64,000 nt of DNA, from assembly GCA_028023455.1 (NCBI GenBank), contig JAQFVV010000056.1, forward strand, positions 1,238,001-1,302,000, written 5' to 3'. The notes beneath the pieces are model-generated. The model was not told where the DNA came from and made no database searches. It saw only the letters and a list, made by a program, of their open reading frames with translations. This document shows positions 21,407 through 34,021 of the stretch, in pieces (the first letter of the stretch is position 1; each line of letters opens with the position of its first letter). The position numbers and the translations under genes are program-made. This DNA comes from Epiperipatus broadwayi (taxonomy: Eukaryota > Onychophora > Udeonychophora > Euonychophora > Peripatidae).

Positions 21407-24119
21407 ATATATATATATTGTGCATTATCAAAATTAATAATTATTTTCTATTATAGGTATTTTCTATTTTAGTTATTTCAACTTAAACTGTTGAAGAGTT
21501 TATTTATTTCAAAGTTCTCATTATAATAATATTATTTAATTTGATCATGTACATCTTTGTTTAAAAGCAGATTTGCAGACAATATTAAAAGTGAATGTGT
21601 ATATCCTGCTGATTATGTAGATGTTCAGATCACAATTTATTGGCATTATTTTTTTTTTAAAAAAAAAAAACTAATCAAGAAAGAGATTATTAATAAATTG
21701 AAGGATGATATTAAAAGGAAATTCTTCAATGTTGATTAACTGTGGTTAATAGAAAACATATTAATTGTAGCATGAACAAAGGTAGATGGAAAATTGTTAA
21801 AAGAGAAAACTAGATATATAAATACAGTGGATACCCATGTGACAAATATAATTGGATCCAGAAACACACTTTTAAATGTTCTATTCATTTGATCTTATAT
21901 TGAAATGTATGTATTTGAGGGTAATCCATTCCAAACCCACAGTCTAGATTGAAGGCACTATTTAACACAACCATTTAATTAGGGAGAATATAATACAAAA
22001 TCAAACTAGGTCTATAACTTTTACACACTATACTACATCTGTAAAGTTGATCTAAAATTTTTAAAAGCTTGTAAAATGTTACATTGACACTATCATTGTC
22101 CTTTGCTTTTGTTATCCACTTTGTACAATTTTTTATCTATTCTATGATTTTATGAAATGAACTAATGTGGAAATTTTCTTCATAATTTATCAATTGTTAT
22201 TTTTTAAAAAATAGTCCATATTCAGCAGTTAGATATCTGATAGTTTTATTATTCTTTAGCTTGGAAAGTATTTCTTTTATATCATTTATGTTAATTACAC
22301 TTTCCTGGCTGTAAGAAAATTAAATAGGTAACAAAACTCTGTACACAATATGAAAAATTATATCAAATGACTGTGGTAGAATGAATTTTGAAATATTTTG
22401 GGCACATGTGGGTTAAGTCACACAATGACATTTGGTGATTTAATTATTATCAGCTTTATAGCAGGAAATACTTATTTTACACTAGTAAAGTATAAAAGCC
22501 CCTTTTTTTTAATTTCTCAAAATAATTCCATTGTTTTAGTATAATATTTTTGTTATTTCTAAATATGTTTTTAATAATAATTAAGCTAAAAAATATTTTT
22601 GTTTTCCACCAAACATTATTTAAATTGAAAGTCATTTATAATAAAAATTAATTACACAGTTTAAATTTTGATTTAGTTATGTTGAATGTTTAACATTATT
22701 AATTTAAAATGCATTTGTTTATAAAGGGCCCATGAAAAAAAAAAGTATTAAGTTAATGCATTCTAATATTGTGATTTATATATATTTCATCTTTAAATTT
22801 AATTAAGATGCATATCATTAAGAATGTAAATTTAATATCTCAGGCATTATATAAGACAGAGATCAGAGGGCTTAGAAAATTGAAACAAGTAATTTGAATT
22901 AGGTAATTACATTTTTAACTCAGTCTAACAAAACATGTTTGCTGCATTTATTCAACTCTTAAAGGCACACGCTGTATAAATTGTATATTATATGAAGTAT
23001 ACATTATGCAGGATCATACTGAATAATAAACAAAAAACAACTTTAATATAATGTTTAATGGAATAAAACAATTTTCATAAGAAATGTAGTTTCACAAAGG
23101 TGGAATTATTTTTCTTTCAGCGGTTCCATTCTTATTGGAGGAAAAACTTCAAGTAGTAAAATATGATTATAAAATATTTATTATTACATTTACCAAAGAT
23201 CTTAAAAACAATTATGTTTTTATATATACTAAACATAATTTGGATTTACAAAACTGGAGGGTGAGAAATGATTTTGTAAAGCTGGAGAACTTTTGTTGAA
23301 TGATATATAAAATGAAAAAAAAATTTTCTGTAAGAGGTTTCATTAGTCTTCTCCAGGGTAATTCATTCTAAGCTTAATAATGTATTAACATGTAGATCAT
23401 AATGTTAGTCTATCCATTCTTTTATTAGTTTTTTGGTTTGCAGCTTTTATGAGTCTTTCAATCTAAAGCCAGAATTGGTAAAGGCAGACTAATCTATGGA
23501 TATAGATGTAATATTACTGACTAATGTCCATTGATTAATTAATTTTATATTAGATGGCTCGGAAATGGAATGAAGAAAACTAATATTGAAAGCATATATT
23601 AAGTGTAAGAAAAAAGACATGTCATGTTTTTTTCAATATAAAATGAAAAGATATAAGGTATTTAGTGTTTTTTTAATATCTTGAAAACATTTTCAGTTTT
23701 AATTCTTCAATGGTAATGTCATGAAGTTTTAAAGTGTGATCATCATTAATAAAAATATAATCTTTTGTGTTTGTCTAAAGTCAGATGACTTAGTCTTTTT
23801 TTTATTTATTGTCAACTGCGGATTTTTTTTTTTTGTGAGGTATATATTCAAAAACTCTTAGCATTCTGACCACTTTTCTGCTGAACTAATCCATTAATAT
23901 ATTGATTCAAATCATGGTGAGTAAAACTATATGGAAACATCTTATGAAATACATTATTGAAATCATTGAGGATTTCATTTCAATAAAATGTAAAATACAA
24001 AATAAAACTTAAATAGTTTTTTTTTTTAAAAAAAATTGAAGTTGAGATTGAAATAATAATTAAGAATTGTATGTAAAATTTGTAATTTTTTTTTAATTTT
24101 CTAATTCTTTTCTATCACT
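21407..24119. other. AT-rich stretch, no gene recognised
   Basis: A TA run at its left end is followed by ordinary low-GC DNA. Only short chance frames are present. Confidence 0.6.
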
Positions 24120-24424
24120 TTACAAGTGCAATATTTGTCTGAAGGTTTGTAATGATGGTATATTATAAGATGTGATATGTTGGACTATTTCCATCATTTG
24201 AGTGAATGTTGAATGTATAGAAAATTTTAAACTTTCAAAATACAAACAACTTGTTAGTAATAACACACAAATAGACAATACAGGTTAGTTGTCTATTTGT
24301 GTGTTATTACTAACAAGTTGTTTGTATTTGGAAAGTTTAAATAAAGTTTAAAATTTTTTATACATTCAACATTCACTCATAAATGAGGGAAATAGTCCAA
24401 CATATTACATCTTACAAGTGCAAT
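24120..24424. repeat. Long inverted repeat flanked by 13 bp direct repeats
   Basis: The left arm ~24165-24278 and right arm 24289-~24411 are near-perfect reverse complements over about 115 bp with a 10 nt loop. The right arm carries one ~9 bp insertion and a few mismatches. TTACAAGTGCAAT occurs in direct orientation at 24120-24132 and 24412-24424, as expected of a target duplication. It could be a foldback element or a long hairpin RNA locus, and has no coding capacity. Confidence 0.8.
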
Positions 24425-24816
24425 GTTTTAAATTTATTTTAAAATTTTTGTAATCATTTATAGAATTTTATTAAAAATATATTGACAATAAATTATTTTT
24501 ATTTTTCACTAATTAAATCATAAAGTTACAAGATAAATTATTATAAACTTGTTACATTTTCATTTACCATTGTCAAACTTCCCCCACTCACAGCTTTGAA
24601 GCCATTCATTTCAGATAAATACAATAATGATTATCATTATTGAAACTAGAGATTATCTCTAGCACAGATATAAACTTTAAACCTCAGTTAAAGATTAATA
24701 TGTGATTTTTTATATATTTTACACACACCGAATTATTCACCTTTCTCTTTTCCATATGTAATATGTTATAGATATAATATACACCTCCATACTTTCACAT
24801 TCTTTTTAAATTCACT
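24425..24816. other. AT-rich stretch, no gene recognised
   Basis: Short low-GC spacer. Its last ~35 bp form the left arm of the inverted repeat that spans the gap. Confidence 0.6.
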
Positions 24817-24864
24817 TAAATAAAGATATAATAAAAGACATGTCTTTTATTATATCTTTATTTA
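24817..24864. repeat. 48 bp perfect palindrome beside the assembly gap
   Basis: The sequence is self-complementary for 24 bp on each side of the ACATGT centre at 24840/24841. A longer inverted partner of 24784-24832 is found across the gap at ~25424-25473, so the gap sits inside a foldback structure. Confidence 0.9.
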
Positions 24865-24878
24865 TTTTATTATATATA

Positions 24879-25378
24879 NNNNNNNNNNNNNNNNNNNNNN
24901 NNNNNNNNNNNNNNNNNNNNNNNNNNNNNNNNNNNNNNNNNNNNNNNNNNNNNNNNNNNNNNNNNNNNNNNNNNNNNNNNNNNNNNNNNNNNNNNNNNNN
25001 NNNNNNNNNNNNNNNNNNNNNNNNNNNNNNNNNNNNNNNNNNNNNNNNNNNNNNNNNNNNNNNNNNNNNNNNNNNNNNNNNNNNNNNNNNNNNNNNNNNN
25101 NNNNNNNNNNNNNNNNNNNNNNNNNNNNNNNNNNNNNNNNNNNNNNNNNNNNNNNNNNNNNNNNNNNNNNNNNNNNNNNNNNNNNNNNNNNNNNNNNNNN
25201 NNNNNNNNNNNNNNNNNNNNNNNNNNNNNNNNNNNNNNNNNNNNNNNNNNNNNNNNNNNNNNNNNNNNNNNNNNNNNNNNNNNNNNNNNNNNNNNNNNNN
25301 NNNNNNNNNNNNNNNNNNNNNNNNNNNNNNNNNNNNNNNNNNNNNNNNNNNNNNNNNNNNNNNNNNNNNNNNNNNNNN
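24879..25378. other. Assembly gap, exactly 500 N
   Basis: A fixed-size scaffold gap. The 37 bp immediately left (24842-24878) and right (25379-25415) are identical, so the contigs may actually overlap and the gap length is arbitrary. The open frame drawn through the N run is meaningless. Confidence 0.97.
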
Positions 25379-25415
25379 GTCTTTTATTATATCTTTATTT
25401 ATTTTATTATATATA

Positions 25416-25699
25416 TATATATATTATATCTTTATTTAAGTGAATTTAAAAAGAATGGGGAAGTATGGAGATGTTTTATTATATCTATTATAAACTTGTA
25501 TAATGCTACTAATTATATCTTTCAAAAGTAACCTTTATTAGTAAAAGGATTACAAAAATTTTGGGTATACTTACCCATTGAGAATTATAAAGCATTCAAT
25601 GTGACAAACAAGGTAAAACAATTATTGATTATATAAAGTAAATATGCTTGATAACAATTATGTCCATGAAAGAGTTGCTATAATGTTGATATTAATGTG
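25416..25699. other. AT-rich flank of the gap
   Basis: It contains the right arm of the inverted repeat (25424-25473) and then plain AT-rich DNA. Confidence 0.6.
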
Positions 25700-26345
25700 T
25701 ATCTGAACATGAGTATCTATACATGGATCTACATGACCCAGCTACTGAGAAGCCATCCATCACTCAAAGATCCCACCTCCGGTGCCCCAAAGCGAAGACC
25801 CAAATGTTTCAGCTGAATAAGTGGACAAGTCCAGCATTGCGCCAACCACAACAACAGGCAGCGAGGTCCAAGGCTCAAGTCCATTGAATAATAAAAGCTC
25901 GACCTGCAGCCAAGTCATGTCAAGACCATTTCAGATGCCTCTGTCTCCCAATCAACAGTCCAAATGTGCAGGGACTGCATTCGGTCTACCTGCCCAGAAT
26001 TGGAAAGCCAACTAAGAAAACTAACACATAGCGAGCACAGATCTGCACTGCCTAAAACCAACCTATCAAGGGGGCACAGCAGCCAACCAGAACAGGAATG
26101 GTGCTGAGACTTTGACCAGGTACCCTCCTGGCAGGTTTTCCAGGTAGCGGCAATAATTGTCAACAGCCTGCACCAAAGAACCAGCCTCCTAATGACTGCC
26201 ACCACCCCCGAGAAAGAAAGGAGTGCAGACCCATGCCCAGAAAATTATTGCAGCAAAGCCTCCATCAAAGTTACAAAATTTGGAGGTGACCCAAAACAGA
26301 CCAACCACCTTACAAACTCTCTAATTTTAAAGTTAACCAAAGAAA
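25700..26345 (+). pseudogene. Coding-like remnant of unknown repeat
   Basis: This block is much richer in G+C than its neighbours and reads protein-like on the plus strand in short stretches, for example CRDCIRSTCPELESQL and KFGGDPKQTNHL, in one frame broken by stops. Words of its 3' part ('tgcccagaaaa..attgc', 'aagcctc') recur near 61760-61795. It may be a gag-like or LINE ORF1-like remnant, but I cannot place it. The minus-strand frame at 25915-26205 is more likely its shadow. Confidence 0.35.
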
Positions 26346-27636
26346 AAAAATGATTAGCTCAAATCAACACTGCCATAATAAACAAGCCATCAGGGGGTTG
26401 AAACAGCCTCCAAAGGCTGCTTCATTGTTGTTAACTCTTGATACGTGTCATATATTCTAAATACTAGTTCAACTCATCCGACTGCAAGGTTCTCCAGGGA
26501 TTATGATCTAGTTTATATATTTCCATTTGGTTATTCCAATTATGAACAAAGTGATTAGCATTGTAGGATTCTTGCTTATTGTTTGGTTGTACAATAGAGC
26601 TGAATGGCAACCAACCTGTTATAGTAACTAGTTTCTGTAACCATGTTGTGGACTTGATTGTAGTAGGATTCCAACTGGGACTCTTGTATTGATCCTATTT
26701 GAATTCTGCTTATCTTAATTGAAATCGATTTCTTGATTAGTAATCAAAGTTTCAATTGTGTAATGTAAAGGTTTGTAATCTTTGGATTATTCCTAATCAT
26801 TGTTGGATTAAAGGTGTTGAGTGAATTGCAGCTTCAATATCTTTGTTTGGGTCTATACCATCATTTGAACTTGTTTTTATTTTTAAATCATTGTTTTTTG
26901 GCTCAGGAAACACTTCGTTCTAATTCTGTGTCAATTTGAAAGTTTTCTATTCTTTTTGTGGTGCCCCAATCGCACTGGAAGTGGCCCAGTAACTTTGATC
27001 TAATCATCAGAAAAAATTAATTCTTGTGCAGCAAGATGGCTTAAAACATAATCTATAATGTTTGATTCTAAAATTGAGATCGAATTCATATTTAAAATAA
27101 TTTTCCCCTCCTGCATTGTTTTACCGCATTCAGCCACGATGGTATCGTAACTTTTTTCTTATGAACGAATTAACACTGGGATTTTTTTTTTAATTTCCAT
27201 AGGTTTATGATTACTTTTGTGTCTAGTTTGTTTCTTGGTCTATTTCCTGTTTTTCCTGATTTGTTTGCAGCCCTAGAATCTTGCTATATCTGATGCTATT
27301 GTGAAATTCTTGAGACTATCTTTATTAAGCTTTTTTTTCTTTTTTTTTCCAACGTTTTCAATAAAATTTGACCCGCCAACTATATCGCAATTAATCCTAT
27401 CATTAAGCTTAGGATTTCTAGTAACTTTTTTTTTTATATTTGATTTTGTTTTAAAATCTTTTTCCTTAGTTTTATTCTTGCTCAAATGATTCTAAGATTT
27501 CCTTGTACTGGCTTTTGCCTTTTTTAATGGCAGCCATTTGCATAGAACGATAAGATTGATAATTTCAAATACTTTAGAGTGAAAACAGATTTAAAATTTC
27601 TTGTAAAGGTGATGAAATGATAAAACAAGTACTCAC
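26346..27636. other. Non-coding stretch
   Basis: More mixed composition to ~27000 ('ctgcaaggttctccagggat' at 26483) may be the tail of the preceding repeat. After that it is T-rich DNA, without gene signals. It may be intron of the minus-strand exon next to it. Confidence 0.45.
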
Positions 27637-27751
27637 CTACATCTTGGCAAACTTTTTTCCCCATAAACTCAAACTTGAAAGCATAATGAGTCTCATTCTT
27701 CTGGTGCCAGTGAACAGTCAACTGCTCCAGCTGGCAGCAGGGAGTAAACTG
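27637..27751 (-). CDS. Probable single exon of an unidentified protein
   Basis: On the minus strand an open segment ends at a strong donor, GATGTAG|GTGAGTA (donor G at 27636). It can begin after TAGTAG at 27752 (115 nt) or after CAG (27748, 112 nt). The upstream pyrimidine tract is weak. The peptide includes PCCQLEQLTVHWHQKNE and HYAFKFEFMGKKVCQDV. The codons are much less AT-biased than the surroundings. The F.F.G..VC pattern reminds me of uncharacterised transposase-like proteins, but that is memory of a motif, not a match. In-frame TAG codons directly upstream of the acceptor mean the exon cannot extend further. It could be a host exon or a fragment of an intron-bearing DNA transposon. Confidence 0.5.
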
Positions 27752-30700
27752 CTACTAATTATATATCATACCATTTACATCTTTCTTAAACAATTTATCA
27801 ATACTATTTTTTATATCAAAACTTTATTTCAACAGTTTATTCTAAAAGGAAAAAAAAAGTTATATTATTTCCATAAGTAATGCTACTAATTAAATTATTT
27901 CATATATTAAAAGAAAACAGTAGCCTATGTGCTGCATCATGTAAAAAAATCAATTGCTAAGGGCGCTTTTTTGCTAAGGTTATAAAATTAATATGCATTA
28001 AAATATTCGTTTTTCTGTACATTTTTTTTAAAGTTATCTGACAAGTACATAATTGAGTTTTCTTTTATTAATTATCATATTCCTTTTCATTTTTTTTTTT
28101 TATCAAAACGCAGGACAATTATTTTTTTCTGTGAATAAAATTTTAAAATTATGTATATTTGTAAAAGCTTTTCAAAAATAAGTTATATATAGTGTATCGT
28201 GTTTAGTTATTCGTGTGTGTTTACAAGTGTATGCATAATTAAAAATGAACAAAACTAACATTTTATTTTTTCAAAATATATTTACATCAGAAAATTATTG
28301 TTATTGATTCATTATCTAATTCTTGTTCAAATTTGAATTTAATTTTTATTACAGCACATTGCCTGTCAACTACAATACAATATAGGTATCTCATATTAAG
28401 TTTTTTTATTCCACGATACGTTATGAATTATCTCTTGGTTGACTGACTTTGATGGATTTATATTTAATGATAAAATACGTGTAAAAATTATAAAATCAGT
28501 TTGGCCTTGATAAACTAAATATTTATTCACAAAACAGAAAAATGAGCATTGTTTCAAAATATTTCAGACATTGTAAAATTGGAATTTTAAATAAATAAGG
28601 AAGTTATTTGTTTGTTTCTGTATTGTGATTATCAAGAAATTGTATTTCTAAAACTAAATGTCTTTTAATCTTAATATTAGCTTTCAAATGTCTCTTCTTT
28701 TTATTAGATTTATCTATTTCAAATTGTGCATCTTAGAACAATTAAATCACTTATTCATTTATTTATAAATAAATTATTATTATTATATAAGAATTTTTTA
28801 AAACTTTGCTTTAGAGAAAAAAAATTACACTCACCAAATTTACAATATAGCTCTTATTAGGAATGTCATTAGGAAATAATATCAAAGATTACTGTCAAAG
28901 TTGCACTACAGAATTTGATATTCAAGTTAAAATGAAAGTTATGATAGAAAAAGATAATTGCTCTCTAAAAATATGGCACTGATAAAGTAAACTTGCTTAA
29001 TTTATATCAATAACTACTAAATATTGATAAATGGCATTTTAATTGGTTAAGTGCAGCATGGCTATCAGAAAAGTTGTTTGAATCCAAATTCTTTAAGGAA
29101 CCATTAAAATACTTGAATATTGTAACTATTGTCTTAGAACTAGAATATAGCTACAAAATTGAGATCCTAAAATATATAATGTTAAGATAATAAATAAAGC
29201 CAAATGACACTGCTGATTTTACGGGTTATGCCTTGATCATAATATTTTGTTTCTTATTTACTCCAGGTTGCTTTTGGTCAGATGAACTTAGCATTTAAGC
29301 ACTTAATGTTTAAAAAACCATTTGTTTATATGCTTTTAATCTATAAAGATTATTATTATAGGCAAAAAATATTTATGGCAAATAATGACTACAATTAAAT
29401 ATCAACATGGGTGTGATTTATTAATGATATTATGTAAATCCACTCTCTTCCAAGAATGCTATTGCATGCTATAATTGTATAATGTATTACACTTACCATA
29501 TTGTTGCAATTGTTAAGAATATATTTTATATTATCTAAAATTAAAAAAAATATGTTTTTTAAATGTAGTCAAATTTGAATTACTTCTTGAGAGTATTTAT
29601 GCTATGGTAGATATTACGTAATATGTTTATTTCTTAGCATATTATGGCAATGGATATCATGTTTAAATGATAGCCATCGTTAGAGTTACTTTATAACTGC
29701 TAATATTAATTGGACTTCTAAATACCTTTGTAAAATTATTAGAACATGATCCTTAACTTAAATTTACAAGATCCAGAATTGCAAAGCAAAGTGTACTATT
29801 CATATCAAATTTAATAACAGGAGAAATATTGTTTAAACAATGATTAAATTCACTGCCATGTAATTTTAATGTTATTGCTCAGAAAACATTTACATCAAAT
29901 TATACATTACATTAAATTATAAAACATAGTTTTAGCAATAGTATATATTTTTTATTCCACAATTAGACATGATAGGGAAATATATAATTTCAGATACCAC
30001 AAAGAATTAAAGGTAAAAGCAACTTAAAAATAATTTCAATATGTGATGAAAATTAGTATTATACGAAAAATATTTTTTATAAACTAAAAGAATTAGAAAT
30101 AGTTTTGATAATAAACAAAATAATATTGAGAAGTCAAACATTTACAATGGTGGTGAGAAAAAGTCCAAACTTCAAATAGTTGTATGTCAAATTGAAAACA
30201 AAGTATCTTCTTAGAAATTAAAGAGTAAAGATTAGAAAGATGATGATTCTAATAGATAGAAAGAAATCTTTGTAAATGTGACTTATTAATTATATTGAGG
30301 AGGGTAATTGGAAATCTAATTAGCAGATAATTGTGTAATAGATTTGTAAAAAAGGACAATGAAATAAAAATGTTTCATTGTTTCTTTTTCATGCTCATAA
30401 AAAGGAAAACCAGCATCAATATTTGCATCTGTTTTTACGGAGTGGAGGAGGCAGAAAGATGTTAATGGGAAAGTCTCTGAAATTAAACTCTTCGTCTTTA
30501 AGCTGTAGATGCCAAAACCTGAATTTTTAAATGATTTTCTTGTTAATCATCAATGGCATGAAAGGGGATCATTTTCTGGTTACTAGAATTAATCATAATA
30601 TAAGAATCACAGTATTTGCTTTTTTATGAAAATAGATATTGGGATGGTTACCATAGTAATAATAATCTGTCTATCTTATTAATAATCTTTTGTACATGCA

Positions 30701-33603
30701 AACCAAGAATCTTGTGAAAAAATAGCCCATAGAATTTTGGATTGTTCCCAATGGATTTGTTGCTAATGGAACATGCTTTCTTTGAAATATACAAGCCTAT
30801 CTGCAATACAATCCTAAAATTTGTAAACATTATAAATATTGTGTATTTTTATAAACAATCTTAAGATAATTATTCTAATTTATCTCTGTTTAAAAATAAT
30901 GTAAAAGATGTTCACAAAAATTGTAATGAAATGATAAAATCAAATTGATTAAATACATTCTGCTTTAAAATTCTAATTATTACATGCATATAAATAATTT
31001 AACAATGTGCATTTAAAAATAGCACAAGAAAAGAGTAGCCATTGGCTTTTGCTGGATACATGATTTTTCTTTAAACCACAAGCTTATGAGAAGTATTGTG
31101 ATTCACTGATCATGTTTAGTATTACTGTAATAACCATAATATTAAATAAATGTTGACTATGATAATTCCAGTGCCAACCTTAGTATAATTTTTAAATAAA
31201 TATCAATATGTGATTTAGTAATGCAAAGGTGGAAACCATTAATTTCAGATTTGATTCCAAGCCAGGTGAAATTTAAAAAAAATTTTTTTTAGTTCCTTCA
31301 GAATTTTTTGGTAAAAATGGTGACCAACAGATTCCCTACCCATTCATTATCAGTCAGTAAATGAGGTTGATGAAAGATAAAAACAGTACAATTGAATTAT
31401 GGCCTTCATTATTGATGAGGGAGATGTTATACTGTTATGAGTCCAGTGGGATTGGTTTATCTTTATTTTTAGCATATAATTGTAATCAGTTATAAGAAAA
31501 TAATATATCATTATATAATGCATATATGTATTAATCATACATTACAATATAACAATATAAAAGGTAACAATAGAGCATTTTCTGGACATAACTTTTACAT
31601 GTAAACCACAAATTCACCAATTACTTTAGTGTCACTGGCTTTTGCTTATTACCTGCTTATAAAATTTGGACTCAGAGTTGTGAAGACTATTATTGTTTTG
31701 GTGACTATTGAAGAAAAAAATAACAGTTTTGTATATGTGTGTGTAATAAAAAAGTTATATTGTTAAAAATGTTGAATAATGTTTAATGCTTTTAGCTACA
31801 ATGATATGGGAAGACTACAAGGAATAGATTGAGAAGAATAGTTTTGGCTGAAATAAAAACTGAAAACACTTGTCACACAATTAAGTTTGGATTGAGAAAA
31901 GGTGAATACAATGAACTTCAAAACAATAGGGAGGAAATAGTGCAATTAAAATTCTAATAATTAATATATTTTGAGATATCAAATTTATTTGCATGTTAAA
32001 AGTGTGCTGTGTCCCCATCTATGATTAGGTGACCAGCAAACAAATATACAATAAAACTCAACAGATAACAGCACATATATATTTAGCAATAATAATTTAT
32101 TAACAATTAAGAAAAATAATTACTATTCTGATCTTTAACACAAATATAAAGTCTGCATTTGAGCAGCCTATTTCACAGGTTAATTACTGAATAGCAAATA
32201 ATGTTTATAAATTTTTAGGTAGCAAATAATGTTTATAAATTTTTAGGTAAGTTATTATTCACTTTATTTTCACTATCATTTTTATAACGCAACCCTCTAA
32301 GAGCCTCTTGAGGTATTCAAAATAATAATAAGACAGAGACGGTCTGTTAAAACTACTAGTCAGCTTAGTGACCTACAGGAACCCAAGATCCTGGGAATTT
32401 CTCTAATGATAATCTGCTGTTTTACAATTCATGGAACAGTGAGTATCAGCAATCACAGAAAGTGTGTTCAGGCCTTTTTTCCTAGCAATTTGTAACCTCT
32501 CTTTTTTTGTTTCCTTATCTTTTTCTGGAGTATTTTTACTTCTGCTTTGTTCTCATACAATGAAATTTCTCTTAGGAATTTGTTTCCATATACTGTAAGG
32601 TTTTAGGTCTATACAATTAATTAGTCTTAGGAATTTATTTCCATATAAGGTAATTTATAAAGTCTATTTAATTAATTAATATATACATAAGTCTGGGTTT
32701 ATTTTAACTTGTTTAATTTGAACATTTCTTTTTAACGATTTATTTAGCAGCATTCTTAAGTTAAAAATATTATTTAATATTTTGCAAAGTGTATGATATT
32801 TTAAATAGTGATATTTCTCTGGAATTTTTCGTCTTTTAAAAAGTACTTTTACCCAGCAGATTATGTCGAATAGGTATTTGTAAAACTGAATGATGTTTTA
32901 ACAATAGTCAATAGGAAAAAACAGAATTACTCATATATAATTTGAAATTTACAAAAAATAAAATTATCTATGTCTGAATGAGAGTCAAACTGTTTTAGAT
33001 CAAGTGATGTGTGAAATTTTATGACAGTAGTGAATTCAATCAATAATATTTACATATAAATGGGATGGGAGTAAATCAATGTAAAGGTAAACTTGTAACA
33101 TAGATAATAATTCAAATGTTTTTTTATTAGAAAGATGCATCTGAAGTTGGTTAAGTGTTAATAGGAATATTGAGGCAGAAATATCCTTTGCAGTTTAGTG
33201 TTGAATATAAAATATCCACTCAAATATTTAATCATTCGATTATTAGTACTTAGAAAATTGTCATCGCCAATCAGGTTTTTACTGTATTTTATAGATTGTT
33301 GAACAAAGATGTATTGAATTTTTTTTATGGAGTTCATGTATTTATATGGTGCAAGGAAATATAGTTTGATGGGTGAGAATAATGAGATATAGTTTGGAAG
33401 GGAATGAATATGATTAAGAATTCAGAAATTTTATAAAAAAAAGTAATAGGATCATATTTATTGCATATGTATATTTGATTGTTTATTATTTTAATCATGT
33501 ACTTAAATTTTTTGTTGATAATAATTTGCTATTTGTAACCATTCTCTTAATTAATATATTCTGGAGATTCAATCTTAAAGCTACTTCATAAATTTTAATG
33601 ATT
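27752..33603. other. Long AT-rich stretch, no gene recognised
   Basis: Nearly 6 kb of low-GC DNA with only chance frames. Local features are a 28 bp tandem duplication at 32193-32248 and a ~70 bp imperfect repeat of 'tcttaggaattt.tttccatata' at 32571 and 32623. An acceptor-like site (TTTCTTATTTACTCCAG at ~29268) is followed by 44 open codons without a convincing donor. Confidence 0.6.
32193..32248. repeat. 28 bp tandem duplication
   Basis: 'agcaaataatgtttataaat' plus 'ttttaggt' is present twice without change (32193-32220 and 32221-32248). Confidence 0.9.
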
Positions 33604-33611
33604 TTCTATAT

Positions 33612-34013
33612 CAGAAGTCCCCAACCCTATGCCTCTGGGCACCATGGCGCCCACAGACCATTTTATGTGTGCCTACCCCTGCTATCCGAACACGATAAAA
33701 AATTATTTATCTGATACAAATAAATTTAATTTTTTAAATTTCTTATAAATTATTGTAATATATTGTAATCAAATTGTAGGGCATACTATACTTTTACAGT
33801 GTAAAAATATAAACAATAATTATATGTTAAAATTTTATTTTTGAAATAAATATTTTTTTGTACATTATGTGTGTTATTAACAATATCCAACTAGAAATTT
33901 ACATTGAAAAAGTAAATGGTGCCCAACACCTGGTTGAAAAAATAAATGGTGCCTGCCACTTGGCCAGTATTATAGAATGTGCTCTTAAGTGCAAAAAGGT
34001 TGGTTGACCCCTG
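33612..34013. mobile_element. Non-autonomous hAT-type miniature transposon, 402 bp
   Basis: The left end CAGAAGTCCCCAACC and the right end GGTTGGTTGACCCCTG form imperfect terminal inverted repeats of the CAG..GTCCCCAACC type typical of hAT elements. The 8 bp flanks are TTCTATAT and CCCTATAT (six of eight identical), as expected of a decayed hAT target duplication. Subterminal GGCACCATGGCGCCC and a two-unit 30 bp internal repeat (33905-33964, core aaatggtgcc) are present. No transposase is encoded. Confidence 0.75.
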
Positions 34014-34021
34014 CCCTATAT

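Noticed and set aside
24840-25439. 199-codon open frame
   Set aside because: It runs through 500 N, and the real bases are an AT-rich palindrome repeat.
29268-29400. Acceptor-like site followed by 44 open codons
   Set aside because: Very AT-rich peptide and no convincing donor, so likely chance.
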